Below, one piece after another: positions 39,138 to 47,832 of a stretch of DNA of 64,000 nucleotides (the stretch's first letter is position 1; each line of letters starts with the position of its first letter). The notes beneath the pieces are model-generated. The model was not told where the DNA came from. It searched no databases and saw nothing but the letters and a program-made list of their open reading frames with translations. This DNA is from Maritimibacter dapengensis (GTDB lineage: Bacteria > Pseudomonadota > Alphaproteobacteria > Rhodobacterales > Rhodobacteraceae). The position numbers and the translations under genes were made by a program. The stretch lies in the NCBI RefSeq assembly GCF_019218265.1, contig NZ_JAHUZE010000002.1, positions 372,001 through 436,000 of the forward strand, written 5' to 3'.

Positions 39138-39725
39138 TCAGTGCATCTTTTCAGCCAGGTTGATCGACACGACCTGATTGCGGATGCCGTCGATTTCCAT
39201 CACCCGGCCAGCCGCCTCGGCCTCGAGCCCGCAACGTCTCGCCCAACGCGGCCAGCTTGCAGGGATCAACCCCAGCACCCGGACCGCGCCCAATTCGCGC
39301 GCCGCCTTTGTCATCTCGGTGATCAGATGCGCGTGGACCACGCGACGGATGTTTTGCGGCGTGTCATGGGCCACGAAAACGCGGGAGCTTTCCCAGATAT
39401 TCGGGTCGACCGGGGCCGCTTCGTACAGGAGATCGTGGGGGATCGAGTCGAGCAGTCCCTTCTGCGCATCGCGGATCATGTAGCTGTAGACCCCGCAACG
39501 CGCAGTCGTGGGGGTCAGCCTTATACCGGCCATGACCTGACCGAACTGGTGAACCGCAACCCAACGGCTCGCAGGCGTATCGTATTGGTCGTATTCCATT
39601 CCGAGTGCCTCAGGTAGGTTCCACTTGTTCTGGACGATGAATGATGCTCTCCTAGCGCGAAACAGATTGGCAAAAAGCTCGCCATGGTTGTGTATATTGG
39701 CGAACGAGAGCGTGGTGGTCTGCAT
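39138..39725 (-). CDS. LuxI-family N-acyl-homoserine lactone synthase
   Basis: 195 residues from the ATG at 39725, set by a perfect GGAGGT seven bases upstream. Upstream in-frame starts would place that site inside the gene. Conserved residues of the family are present: R and F in FRARRASFIV, W in QNKW, acidic residues in MEYDQYD, R in AGIRLTP, and E and R in WESSRVFV. It makes an acyl-homoserine lactone from SAM and an acyl donor; the acyl chain length cannot be read. It lies 80 bases downstream of the luxR gene on the same strand. Confidence 0.92.
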   Translation of the reverse strand: MQTTTLSFANIHNHGELFANLFRARRASFIVQNKWNLPEALGMEYDQYDTPASRWVAVHQFGQVMAGIRLTPTTARCGVYSYMIRDAQKGLLDSIPHDLLYEAAPVDPNIWESSRVFVAHDTPQNIRRVVHAHLITEMTKAARELGAVRVLGLIPASWPRWARRCGLEAEAAGRVMEIDGIRNQVVSINLAEKMH

Positions 39726-39732
39726 GGTTTTT

Positions 39733-39738
39733 ACCTCC
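39733..39738 (-). promoter_or_regulatory. Ribosome binding site deciding the luxI start
   Basis: GGAGGT on the minus strand, seven bases before the ATG at 39725. In-frame starts at 39740 and 39743 would overlap or precede it and have no site of their own. Confidence 0.8.
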
Positions 39739-39805
39739 ATCAATGGTGAGTGCAGCCATCCGCCAGACGGGCGGCGTCCACCTTCGAACGTCCGGGATAC
39801 ACCCT

Positions 39806-40417
39806 CTAGATGAGGCGGTAATCCTTGGCGCGCTGAATGGCTTCGGCTGTGGTTCTGGCGAATAACTTGCTGCGCGCGGTCGAAAGGCGCGCCTTCAGGG
39901 CGCTCTCCGAAATGCCGAGTTTTTCGGCTCCTGCGGCGTAGCGATCCCCCCGCGCGATGACCTCGAGCGCCTCTTTCTCTGCGCGCGTCAGGTGATCCGG
40001 GGGTTCGGATTGATGATGCAGGCGAAGAACCAGGCCGGTTGCGGCGGCGATCTCTTCGTCAGTGAATTCCCGGTCGTCACGTGCCAATCCGGCGACGGTG
40101 CGTGATGTGACAGGACCACAGGAAATGCAGACGCCATAGGACAGCCCGAATTGTGCCGCCTCGGTCATGATGCCGAAAGGATCGGGAATCGGAATTGCGC
40201 TCCACCGCGTGGCACCTGTCTGCGACACGCCGAAGGCGATCATCGGGTCCCGTAGCGCATATGCACTCTGACTGTAATGGTCCGTCCAGGCTTTGTTATA
40301 GGTGCGGAACATCATAATGGGTGCGGCGAACCGGATGTGGAGGGCAAGGAAATAGCCGGCGGGGGCCTGCTCCCCCATTTCTCCAAGTAACTCGTCAATC
40401 ATCTGATTCCGCCCCAT
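39806..40417 (-). CDS. LuxR-family quorum-sensing regulator
   Basis: About 203 residues. An N-terminal autoinducer-binding domain (YNKAWTDHYSQ with W and Y, and ALRDPMI with D) is followed by a C-terminal LuxR helix-turn-helix (LTRAEKEALEVIARGD to LSTARSKLFARTTAEAI). It should bind the lactone made by the LuxI enzyme next to it. Start choice is uncertain: 40417 (MGRNQ), 40459 or 40402; none has a strong ribosome site. The luxR-luxI tandem on one strand suggests co-transcription. No lux-box dyad was recognised between them. Confidence 0.87.
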   Translation of the reverse strand: MGRNQMIDELLGEMGEQAPAGYFLALHIRFAAPIMMFRTYNKAWTDHYSQSAYALRDPMIAFGVSQTGATRWSAIPIPDPFGIMTEAAQFGLSYGVCISCGPVTSRTVAGLARDDREFTDEEIAAATGLVLRLHHQSEPPDHLTRAEKEALEVIARGDRYAAGAEKLGISESALKARLSTARSKLFARTTAEAIQRAKDYRLI

Positions 40418-40643
40418 GAACCAAGTAAGAAAGGCTGGACCGACAGATACAACCCACAATTGCGGTTATTGGCTGGATTCGGCCTTGTCCTTCCGAAAAT
40501 ACACCCCTGACGGGTGCGATTTCGGTCAATTAACACCTCGAGGTGAGTTCGGGCATACGGTGTTTTGCGGCACGGACCTGTTGGACAGGCGGTCCAAGTC
40601 CCGGTGGGTCGTGCACCGCGACAGATTATGGCGAATGGGAGGA

Positions 40644-40718
40644 TGGTGCCGCAGGGGAGGATTGAACTCCCGACCTCACCCTTACCAAGGGTGCGCTCTA
40701 CCACTGAGCTACTGCGGC
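40644..40718 (-). tRNA. tRNA-Thr (anticodon GGT)
   Basis: The minus strand folds as a full cloverleaf: acceptor GCCGCAG/CTGCGGC, D arm GCTC-AGTGGTA-GAGC, anticodon stem CACCC/GGGTG with loop TTGGTAA (anticodon GGT), T arm GGGAG-TTCAATC-CTCCC, discriminator A and encoded CCA. Confidence 0.97.
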
Positions 40719-40805
40719 GTGCCGTGGGCGGCTGATTAGACGCAAATGGACCATCGTGCAAGCGCAATCTGGACCCTTTTTCCCCTTCGGGTTAGAGAGG
40801 GGGCA

Positions 40806-40955
40806 ATGAGCCGGAATGACGAGATATCGCCCAAGGAAAAGGCCGCGCAATCGCGTGAGGACCGCCTCAAGGCGGCGTTGAAGGCGAACATGGCACGGCG
40901 TAAGAAACAGGCGCGCGCCCGGTCGGCTGGCGACGACAAGAACAAAGACGAGTGA
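40806..40955 (+). CDS. Small conserved-type basic protein upstream of murA
   Basis: 49 residues (starting MSRNDEISPKEKAAQ), almost entirely charged, with a lysine/arginine-rich middle (KANMARRKKQARAR) and no hydrophobic segment. It is probably an alpha-helical soluble or nucleic-acid-associated protein. The start follows GAGAGGGGG. It ends nine bases before murA, so co-expression is likely. From memory, similar small proteins precede murA in related genomes; their function is unknown. Confidence 0.7.
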   Translation: MSRNDEISPKEKAAQSREDRLKAALKANMARRKKQARARSAGDDKNKDE

Positions 40956-40964
40956 GAGGCAGAG

Positions 40965-42230
40965 ATGGATTCAATAGTGGTGACCGGCGGCGGACCGCTC
41001 AAGGGTGAGATTCCGATCGCCGGAGCAAAGAACGCCTGCCTCGCACTCATGCCGGCAACCATACTGTCCGAAGAGCCTCTGACGCTGACCAACGCGCCGC
41101 GCCTGTCCGACATCAAGACCATGACGACACTGCTTCAATCGCTCGGGGCCGAGGCGACGAGCCTTCAGGACGGGCAAGTGCTCGCAATGTCGTCGCATGA
41201 TCTGACATCGGCTCACGCGGATTACGAGATCGTGCGGAAAATGCGCGCGTCCAATCTTGTGTTGGGGCCGCTCGTGGCGCGTATGGGATATGCCGAAGTA
41301 TCGCTTCCGGGGGGCTGTGCCATCGGTGCTCGACCGATGGACCTCCATATCTTCGGTTTGGAAAAGCTCGGGGCCGAGATTGACCTGCGCGACGGTTACC
41401 TGCACGCCAAGGCGCCGAACGGCCTGAAAGGCGCCGAGATCCCTCTCGAGTTCGCGTCCGTGGGCGCGACCGAGAATATCGTGATGGCGGCGACCCTTGC
41501 AAAAGGAACCACCGTCCTGACCAACGCCGCGCGGGAGCCCGAGATCGTGGACCTCGTGCGCTGCCTGCGCGCCATGGGTGCTCAGATCGACGGTGAGGGG
41601 ACGAGCCGGATCGAAATCCAAGGCGTCGACAAGCTCTCGGGCGCGACCCATCAGGTCGTCACCGACCGGATCGAACTCGGCACCTACATGCTCGCGCCCG
41701 CCATAGCCGGGGGCGAAGTGGAGTGCATTGGCGGACGTCTCGAACTGGTCGAGAGTTTCGTGGAACGGTTAAATGCGGCCGGCGTCGAGGTCGAGGAAAC
41801 GCAACGGGGCCTCAAGGTCGCGCGCAAGAATGGCCGGCTCAAGTCTGTGGACGTGACGACGGAACCATTCCCGGGTTTCCCGACTGATCTTCAGGCGCAG
41901 ATCATGGCGATGCTCTGCACGGCAGAGGGCGTTTCGAACCTGCACGAGACGATTTTCGAGAACCGCTTCATGCACGCCCCGGAACTTGTCCGCATGGGCG
42001 CCGAGATCGACGTGCAGGGCGGCACCGCGACCGTGACCGGTGTCGAGAAACTCCGCGGTGCTCCCGTCATGGCGACCGACTTGCGCGCCTCGGTCTCGTT
42101 GATCCTTGCGGGGCTTGCCGCCGAGGGCGAAACCGTCGTCAGTCGCGTTTATCATCTCGACCGGGGATATGAACATGTCGTGCGCAAGTTCGAAGGCGTC
42201 GGCGCAAAGATCGAGCGGGTGAAAGCATGA
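40965..42230 (+). CDS. murA: UDP-N-acetylglucosamine 1-carboxyvinyltransferase MurA
   Basis: 421 residues. It transfers enolpyruvate from PEP to UDP-GlcNAc, the first committed step of peptidoglycan synthesis. The catalytic cysteine is C118 in [14 protein letters not shown], so the enzyme should be of the fosfomycin-sensitive cysteine type. Family segments [10 protein letters not shown] near residue 22 and [14 protein letters not shown] are intact. It overlaps the next gene by four bases. Confidence 0.97.
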   Translation: MDSIVVTGGGPLKGEIPIAGAKNACLALMPATILSEEPLTLTNAPRLSDIKTMTTLLQSLGAEATSLQDGQVLAMSSHDLTSAHADYEIVRKMRASNLVLGPLVARMGYAEVSLPGGCAIGARPMDLHIFGLEKLGAEIDLRDGYLHAKAPNGLKGAEIPLEFASVGATENIVMAATLAKGTTVLTNAAREPEIVDLVRCLRAMGAQIDGEGTSRIEIQGVDKLSGATHQVVTDRIELGTYMLAPAIAGGEVECIGGRLELVESFVERLNAAGVEVEETQRGLKVARKNGRLKSVDVTTEPFPGFPTDLQAQIMAMLCTAEGVSNLHETIFENRFMHAPELVRMGAEIDVQGGTATVTGVEKLRGAPVMATDLRASVSLILAGLAAEGETVVSRVYHLDRGYEHVVRKFEGVGAKIERVKA

Positions 42231-42706
42231 GCGAAGACGCAAGGTTCGAAGACGGAGGCGACAAGCCATTGCGCCTTATGGCCGTGGATGCTGCGGATCT
42301 TGAGGTCATTTCGACCCTTGTGCAGGATGCCGTATTCCCGGCCACCGAAATGTCGTGGCGCCCCAAATCGCGTGAATTCGCTCTGTTGCTCAATCGGTTC
42401 CGTTGGGAGGATGCTTCCGCCGCCGCTGCAAAAGGGCGCGACGTGGAGCGGGTTCAATCGGTGCTCCTGTTTGGTGATGTGCAAAAAGTGCAATCCCAAG
42501 GTGTAGATAAGGGGGATGGCGACGTTGTGATGTCGTTATTGTCCCTGTCTTGGGAGCCCGGCGAAGACGGTACGGGACGCATCGTCCTCACCCTGGCCGG
42601 CGATGGAGCGATCGCTTTGGACGTGGAAACGGTCGACGCGAAATTGCGCGATGTGACCCGTCCCTACAGGGCGCCGTCGCGCAAGACGCCAGATCACCCG
42701 GAGTAA
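42227..42706 (+). CDS. DUF2948 family protein
   Basis: 159 residues beginning [26 protein letters not shown]. These are the features of DUF2948, an alphaproteobacterial family of unknown function usually found between murA and hisD, as here. It is soluble, with no signal peptide or membrane segment. It overlaps the murA stop (ATGA) and ends three bases before hisD, so the three genes form one unit. Confidence 0.8.
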   Translation: MSEDARFEDGGDKPLRLMAVDAADLEVISTLVQDAVFPATEMSWRPKSREFALLLNRFRWEDASAAAAKGRDVERVQSVLLFGDVQKVQSQGVDKGDGDVVMSLLSLSWEPGEDGTGRIVLTLAGDGAIALDVETVDAKLRDVTRPYRAPSRKTPDHPE

Positions 42707-42709
42707 GCG

Positions 42710-44011
42710 ATGCCGGTTTTTCTCGATACGCAGGATGCCAGCTTCGAAGATGCCTTCGCCGCGCTGCTTGGCGCGAAACGCGAAGACAGCCCTGATGTCG
42801 ACGCGGTCGTCGCAGATATCATAGCAGATGTGCGAGCACGCGGCGATGCTGCGGTTCTGGATCTGACGGCGAAATTCGACCGGCTCGAACTCACCGCCGA
42901 GACCCTGCGTGTGAGCGCCGACGAAATCGACGAATACTGCGCTTCCGTTTCGGACGCAGAGCGCGAGGCGCTCGAAACCGCGGCAGACCGCATTCGGGCC
43001 TACCATGCGCGACAGCTTCCCGACGACCATATGTGGACCGACCCGGAAGGCGCGACCCTTGGATGGCGGTGGAGCGCGGTATCGGCGGCGGGTCTATACG
43101 TTCCCGGCGGGCTTGCATCCTATCCGTCCTCGGTGCTGATGAATGCGATCCCTGCAAAGGTCGCGGGCGTCGGACGGCTCGTCGTGACCGTCCCGACCCC
43201 AGATGGCGTCGTCAATCCGCTCGTCATGCTGGCGTGCCGGATCGCGGGGGTGGACGAGGTTTACCGGATCGGCGGCGCACAGGCGATCGCCGCGTTGGCC
43301 TATGGCACGCAGAGCGTCGCGCCGGTGGACAAGATAACCGGACCGGGCAATGCGTTCGTTGCCGCTGCAAAGCGACGTGTCTTCGGCAAAGTCGGCATCG
43401 ACATGATCGCAGGACCCTCGGAAATCCTCGTGATTGCGGATGCGGACAACGATCCGGATTTCCTCGCGCTGGATCTCATGAGCCAGGCCGAGCACGACGA
43501 AAGCGCGCAATCCATCCTCATCACCGATGACGCAGAGTTTGGACGCGCCGTGGCCCATGCCGTGGACGAGCGGCTAAAGACCCTCGAGCGACGCGCGATC
43601 GCGGGCGCAAGCTGGCGCGATTATGGGGCGGTCATCACAGTGCGTGATATGGCCGAAGCCGCGCGTCTGTCGGATCGCATCGCGCCGGAACATCTTGAGC
43701 TTTGCGTGGCCGACCCCGAGGCCTTGTCGCAAAACGTCACCCATGCCGGGGCCATTTTCCTTGGCCAATACACGCCCGAAGCAATAGGCGACTACGTGGG
43801 TGGGCCGAACCACGTGCTACCGACCGCACGATCCGCGCGCTTCTCCTCCGGCCTCTCCGTGCTCGACTTCATGAAGCGCACGACCCTGTCTCGCATGACG
43901 CCGGAGGCGCTCAAGGCGATCGGACCCGCGGCGGAAACGCTGGCGAAGTCGGAAAGCCTCGAAGCGCACGGGCTTTCGGTCCGGGCACGTCTGGACAGGT
44001 TGAACGATTGA
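42710..44011 (+). CDS. hisD: Histidinol dehydrogenase HisD
   Basis: 433 residues, the normal length. It catalyses the last two oxidations of histidine synthesis (L-histidinol to L-histidine, NAD+, Zn2+). Conserved segments are YVPGGLASYPSSVLMNAIPA, KITGPGNAFVAAAKR, AGPSEILVIAD, a zinc-site region SQAEHDESAQ, and GPNHVLPT near the C-terminus. Confidence 0.97.
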   Translation: MPVFLDTQDASFEDAFAALLGAKREDSPDVDAVVADIIADVRARGDAAVLDLTAKFDRLELTAETLRVSADEIDEYCASVSDAEREALETAADRIRAYHARQLPDDHMWTDPEGATLGWRWSAVSAAGLYVPGGLASYPSSVLMNAIPAKVAGVGRLVVTVPTPDGVVNPLVMLACRIAGVDEVYRIGGAQAIAALAYGTQSVAPVDKITGPGNAFVAAAKRRVFGKVGIDMIAGPSEILVIADADNDPDFLALDLMSQAEHDESAQSILITDDAEFGRAVAHAVDERLKTLERRAIAGASWRDYGAVITVRDMAEAARLSDRIAPEHLELCVADPEALSQNVTHAGAIFLGQYTPEAIGDYVGGPNHVLPTARSARFSSGLSVLDFMKRTTLSRMTPEALKAIGPAAETLAKSESLEAHGLSVRARLDRLND

Positions 44012-44115
44012 GTGATGCGGTTTGTCCACGCCCGGTGCACAGCGTGTCACGGGCCGCGACATTGCCGATCCAAACCGTTTCGGATACCTCTGGCGTGATC
44101 ATCCGGACGGAAGCC

Positions 44116-44592
44116 ATGAACCGTATCAGCAAAATCGACATTGACGAAACCGGGCTCGCCGCGCCCACGCCCGAAATCGAGCAGGAACGCAAGGTCGCGG
44201 TCTTCGATCTGCTCGAAGACAACAGTTTCGCGCCCGTCGCGCGTGAAGGCCGCGCGGTTCCCGACGGTCCCTACGAACTGGCCCTCGCGATACGTGACAA
44301 ACGGCTCGTCTTCGAAATCTCGACCGAAGGCGGCACCGAAGCTGGCGAGTTTCACCTGTCTCTCGGCCCGTTCCGCCAAGCTGTGAAGGACTATTTCCAG
44401 ATCTGCGAAAGCTATTTCGATGCAGTCCGGAAGCTTCCGCCCGCGCAGATCGAAGCGATCGACATGGCCCGGCGCGGCATTCACAACGAAGGCGCGCGCA
44501 TTCTGCAAGAACGGCTAGAGGGCAAGGCCGAGCTCGACATCGACACCGCCCGTCGCCTCTTCACCCTGATCTGCGTGCTTCACTGGGGGTAA
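44116..44592 (+). CDS. UPF0262 family protein
   Basis: 158 residues starting MNRISKIDIDETGL and ending FTLICVLHWG, with the UPF0262 core (YFQICESYFDAVRKLPPAQIEAIDMARRG region). It is a cytoplasmic protein of unknown function that in Rhodobacterales normally follows hisD. The start at 44116 follows GGACGGAAG. The 104 bases before it show no other gene. The phosphatase gene follows six bases after its stop. Confidence 0.85.
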   Translation: MNRISKIDIDETGLAAPTPEIEQERKVAVFDLLEDNSFAPVAREGRAVPDGPYELALAIRDKRLVFEISTEGGTEAGEFHLSLGPFRQAVKDYFQICESYFDAVRKLPPAQIEAIDMARRGIHNEGARILQERLEGKAELDIDTARRLFTLICVLHWG

Positions 44593-44598
44593 AGGTTC

Positions 44599-45054
44599 GT
44601 GGCGTCGCTTCCGCAATCGGTTCTGTTTTGCTGCGACCACAATGCCGTGCGCTCGCCCATGGCCGAAGGAATGATGAAGAAGTTCTACGGCACCGAAGTC
44701 TACGTCCAATCCGCCGGCGTGAAGAGCGAAATGGACGTGGACGGGTTCTCCGTCAGCGTCTGTGAAGAGATCGGGGTACCGCTCGTCAATCACAAGGCAC
44801 GCAGTTTCGATGAGATGCAGGATTGGGGCGACGACCTGTCGTCATACGACCTCATCGTCGCACTTTCACCGGCGAGCCAACGAAAAGTTCTGGACCTGAC
44901 GCGATATCATCATCTTGATGTTGAATACTGGCCGATCATGGACCCGACCGGGCTGGGCACGATGCGCGACGAAAAACTCAACGCCTATCGTCAGGCCCGT
45001 GACCAGATACGAGACCGAATGATTTCTCGTTTCGGGGTTCCTGAACAAGGATAA
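44599..45054 (+). CDS. Low-molecular-weight protein-tyrosine-phosphatase family protein
   Basis: 151 residues. The phosphate-binding loop CDHNAVRS places nucleophile C12 and R18 as in CX5R(S/T) phosphatases. The usual acid DP loop near the C-terminal half is less clear (MDPTGLGTMRDE is the candidate). GTG at 44599 must be the start because the next ATG lies beyond the catalytic loop. It could equally be annotated as an arsenate-reductase-like member. In related genomes infA follows; here four other genes intervene. Confidence 0.85.
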   Translation: MASLPQSVLFCCDHNAVRSPMAEGMMKKFYGTEVYVQSAGVKSEMDVDGFSVSVCEEIGVPLVNHKARSFDEMQDWGDDLSSYDLIVALSPASQRKVLDLTRYHHLDVEYWPIMDPTGLGTMRDEKLNAYRQARDQIRDRMISRFGVPEQG

Positions 45055-45058
45055 GAAA

Positions 45059-45505
45059 ATGCCTGATATCATCGCCCGCGCTGAAGCACGTGAAAAAGTC
45101 ATCGGTGTCTGCGACGTCGTGCGAGAGGGTGATTGGGACAGGTTGGCCGACTATGCGCATCCCGGCGGCGTCCTTCATATTACGGACACGGTGTACCTGA
45201 ACGGTTTCGAGAACCTTGGCCAATTCTTCGACTATTATCTCGAGTATTACGATCTCGATTACACGAACATGGAGGTCACCACCGACGGGCGCGAAGCTGC
45301 AGCGGAGATAACGCTCAAGATCACCTACAAGAAAGACAAACCGGGCATGCCACGGTCCGTCGGTCAGACGACCGAACTCCCATTGGCCGTATTCCTCGTA
45401 TTTTCCGGGGATCGGATATCGCATGGAAGACTGACATTTTCCCTTGATGAGTGGATGAAAGCGTTTCTCGAAGAACCTCGGCCCGCCGAAGGCCACCTCT
45501 TGTGA
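45059..45505 (+). CDS. NTF2-like (SnoaL-type) domain protein, copy 1
   Basis: 148 residues of alpha+beta build resembling the NTF2/SnoaL cone fold: N-terminal helix (AREKVIGVCDVVREGDW), Asp/Trp lead, then strands around GVLHITDT, AEITLKITYKKD and LPLAVFLVF. It is soluble, without a signal peptide. The fold hosts both enzymes and ligand-binding proteins, and no catalytic set can be assigned. It starts four bases after the phosphatase stop with AGGATAAG as ribosome site. A diverged paralogue follows at 45652. Confidence 0.65.
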   Translation: MPDIIARAEAREKVIGVCDVVREGDWDRLADYAHPGGVLHITDTVYLNGFENLGQFFDYYLEYYDLDYTNMEVTTDGREAAAEITLKITYKKDKPGMPRSVGQTTELPLAVFLVFSGDRISHGRLTFSLDEWMKAFLEEPRPAEGHLL

Positions 45506-45651
45506 CAGGCTTCGTTGCATCACATGTGGCCCGCGAATAATAATCAGACGGAAGCGAGATTGCGCAAAACCGTGTCGTGAATCATGAAGGGCACCCGGCA
45601 ACGTGCGGTTGCCAATTTTGTCCCGGCGACACCGAACGAAAGCAGTGCGGT

Positions 45652-46053
45652 ATGACAGAGGACGATCTGCGCGAGATGGGCGATGTCCTGTTCTCGACCT
45701 TCAATGCGAAGGATTGGACCAATCTCCTGGCCCATTTTTCACCGGACGCGCATTTTCGGATCGGGTCCATGGTTTCCTTCACCGGCCTTGAGAACGCCGA
45801 GAAGGTATTCGAAAAATTCACCTGTGCTCTGGACATCACATTGACGCGCTGGAGCCATATTGCCGAGGAAAACCGCGTCGCGACCCAGGCGACGGCCCGT
45901 GTGACCTATGTGCAGGATATACCGGGTTTTCCGAAAGCGCGGGGGCAGATTGTCGACCAGCCTTTCGTGGCCTTCCTGGATGAGGCCGGCGGGGTCTTTT
46001 CCGGAGTCCGCGTTCTTTTTTCGCCGATTGATTGGCGAAACGCCGTGGCATGA
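45652..46053 (+). CDS. NTF2-like (SnoaL-type) domain protein, copy 2
   Basis: 133 residues from ATG 45652, aligning along its length with the previous gene product (REMGDVLFSTFNAKDW against the copy 1 helix; ATARVTYVQDIPGFP against the strand before KPGMP). An in-frame GTG at 45577 would add 25 residues with the cysteine-rich string CGCQFCPG, and neither start has a good ribosome site. The function is unknown. It overlaps the acetyltransferase gene by four bases. Confidence 0.65.
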   Translation: MTEDDLREMGDVLFSTFNAKDWTNLLAHFSPDAHFRIGSMVSFTGLENAEKVFEKFTCALDITLTRWSHIAEENRVATQATARVTYVQDIPGFPKARGQIVDQPFVAFLDEAGGVFSGVRVLFSPIDWRNAVA

Positions 46054-46652
46054 CACTGACCGTAACGCCGTTGATCGGGCCCGAGATCCAACGGGTCTTG
46101 TCCGATGTCGCACGCCTCCGGATCGAGGTGTTCCGCGAATGGCCTTATCTCTATGACGGCGATTTCGCCTACGAAGCCGAATACCTCGCCGATTTCGCGT
46201 CGTCCGACGGCGCCATCGTTGTCGCCGCGCTGGACGGAGATACCTTGGTCGGGGCCGCGACCGGCGCGCCGTTCCTCGATCATGCAGATGCTTTCGCCGA
46301 TGCGTTCGCGGACACCGACGTCAGCCTGGAGGATGTATTCTATTGCGCCGAATCCGTGCTCTTGCCGGCGTATCGCGGGCGCGGTCTCGGTCATGCATTC
46401 TTTGATCACCGGGAAGCGCAGGCGCGCGCATCCAACTTCGGTTTCTGCGCCTTCTGCGCGGTCATCCGTTCTGACGACCATCCGAAACGACCTGTCGCTC
46501 CGCGAAGCCTCGAAGCGTTCTGGAAAGGTCGAGGATACGCCCCTTTGCCAAATGCCGTCGCACGGTTCGCCTGGAAGGACATCGGGGAGAGCGCGGCAAC
46601 CGAGAAAGCCCTTCAATTTTGGATCCGGCCACTCGAAGGAGCCAAATCATGA
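46050..46652 (+). CDS. GNAT family N-acetyltransferase
   Basis: 200 residues with a GNAT fold. The acetyl-CoA pyrophosphate loop motif is seen as LLPAYRGRGLGHAFFDHREA (about residues 103-122), and SLEAFWKGRGYAPLP is the usual C-terminal segment. The substrate is unknown. The ATG overlaps the upstream stop, and the next gene (nitrilase-type) overlaps this one by four bases, so the pair is tightly coupled. GNAT-nitrilase pairs or fusions occur in other bacteria (general knowledge), hinting at a joint acylation/amide-hydrolysis step. Confidence 0.85.
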   Translation: MTLTVTPLIGPEIQRVLSDVARLRIEVFREWPYLYDGDFAYEAEYLADFASSDGAIVVAALDGDTLVGAATGAPFLDHADAFADAFADTDVSLEDVFYCAESVLLPAYRGRGLGHAFFDHREAQARASNFGFCAFCAVIRSDDHPKRPVAPRSLEAFWKGRGYAPLPNAVARFAWKDIGESAATEKALQFWIRPLEGAKS

Positions 46653-47536
46653 AGATCGCGGCGGCGACATACCCGATCAACCGCTTCGACACCTGGTCTG
46701 ACTGGGAGCATAAGGCGCGGGTCTGGGTCGAGGAAGCGGCGGGGGAAGGGGCGGATCTATTGGTCTTCCCGGAATACGGCGCCATGGAACTCGCCTCGCT
46801 GACACCGAAGGCCACGACACTCGTGATGCAGATGTCCGCCGTTTCAGGGGCCCTGCCGCGGGCATGGGATGTCTGGGGCAGGCTGGCAGAGCAACATGGG
46901 GTCCATATCCTCGCCCCGTCCGGCCCGATCATCGAGAACGGCAAACCCGTCAACCGAGCCATGTTTTTCACCCCGACCGGCGCACGTCAGGCGCACGACA
47001 AATCCGTGATGACCCCTTGGGAGCACGACCCGATGCGGGTCGTTCCCGGCGCGCCGCCCGTCCTGATGCAGACCGCGCTGGGCCGGATCGGTGTTCTCAT
47101 TTGCTACGACTGCGAGTTCCCGCTCGCGGCACGCGCGATGGTCGAGTCCGGGGCCGACCTGATCCTTGTTCCTTCCGCGACCGAAACCATGGCGGGCTTT
47201 CACCGCGTAAGGATCGGCGCACAGGCACGCGCGCTGGAAGGGCAGATCGTGGTCGCACACGCGCCGACCCAGGGACAGGCGCCTTGGTGCGAAGTGGTGG
47301 ATGAAAACGCGGGGTGCGCTGGTATCTACGTGCCCCCCGACATCGGCTTTCCGTCGAACGGTATTCTGGCACAAGGCGTGCTCAACCGCCCGGGCTGGAC
47401 TTTCGCCACTGTCGATCTCGCCGCACTCGCGCAGGTGCGCGAAGCGGGCGGCGTGCGCACCCGCAGCGATTGGCCTGCACACCACGACGCGGCCACAGGC
47501 CATCTCCCGCCGATCACGACGGTCGATCTGCGCTGA
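46649..47536 (+). CDS. Carbon-nitrogen hydrolase (nitrilase superfamily)
   Basis: 295 residues with the catalytic triad of the superfamily: E42 (FPEYGAME), K118 (AHDKSVMTPWE) and C152 (ICYDCEFPLAAR). It hydrolyses an amide or nitrile-like C-N bond of an unidentified substrate in the cytoplasm. The start overlaps the acetyltransferase stop. It is the last gene of the accessory group before infA, and no terminator was recognised in the 77-base gap. Confidence 0.9.
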   Translation: MKIAAATYPINRFDTWSDWEHKARVWVEEAAGEGADLLVFPEYGAMELASLTPKATTLVMQMSAVSGALPRAWDVWGRLAEQHGVHILAPSGPIIENGKPVNRAMFFTPTGARQAHDKSVMTPWEHDPMRVVPGAPPVLMQTALGRIGVLICYDCEFPLAARAMVESGADLILVPSATETMAGFHRVRIGAQARALEGQIVVAHAPTQGQAPWCEVVDENAGCAGIYVPPDIGFPSNGILAQGVLNRPGWTFATVDLAALAQVREAGGVRTRSDWPAHHDAATGHLPPITTVDLR

Positions 47537-47613
47537 ATTGTACTTGATAATCCGCCCGTTTCGCCCCATTTAGTGCGCACCCGCGCTGTGGCGGGTGAAA
47601 CAACGGAGTGAAC

Positions 47614-47832
47614 ATGGCCAAGGAAGAACTGCTCGAATTTCCCGGTGTCGTGAAGGAACTCCTGCCTAACGCGACGTTTCGGGTCGAGCTTGAGAACGGC
47701 CATGAGATCATCGCGCATACGGCAGGCAAGATGCGCAAGAACCGCATCCGCGTTCTGGCTGGCGACAAGGTGCAGGTCGAAATGACCCCCTATGATCTGA
47801 CAAAGGGTCGGATCAATTACCGTTTCCGGTAA
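47614..47832 (+). CDS. infA: Translation initiation factor IF-1
   Basis: 72 residues, the standard length, starting [19 protein letters not shown] and ending GRINYRFR: a single S1/OB-fold domain. It binds the ribosomal A site during initiation. The start at 47614 is standard for the family; an in-frame GTG at 47608 is disregarded. Its end overlaps the presumed start of the maf gene. Confidence 0.98.
   Translation: MAKEELLEFPGVVKELLPNATFRVELENGHEIIAHTAGKMRKNRIRVLAGDKVQVEMTPYDLTKGRINYRFR

Noticed and set aside
40517-40530. FNR-like half site (GCGAT-N4-GTCAA) upstream of luxR
   Set aside because: Two mismatches in one half and no denitrification or respiration gene nearby; likely chance.
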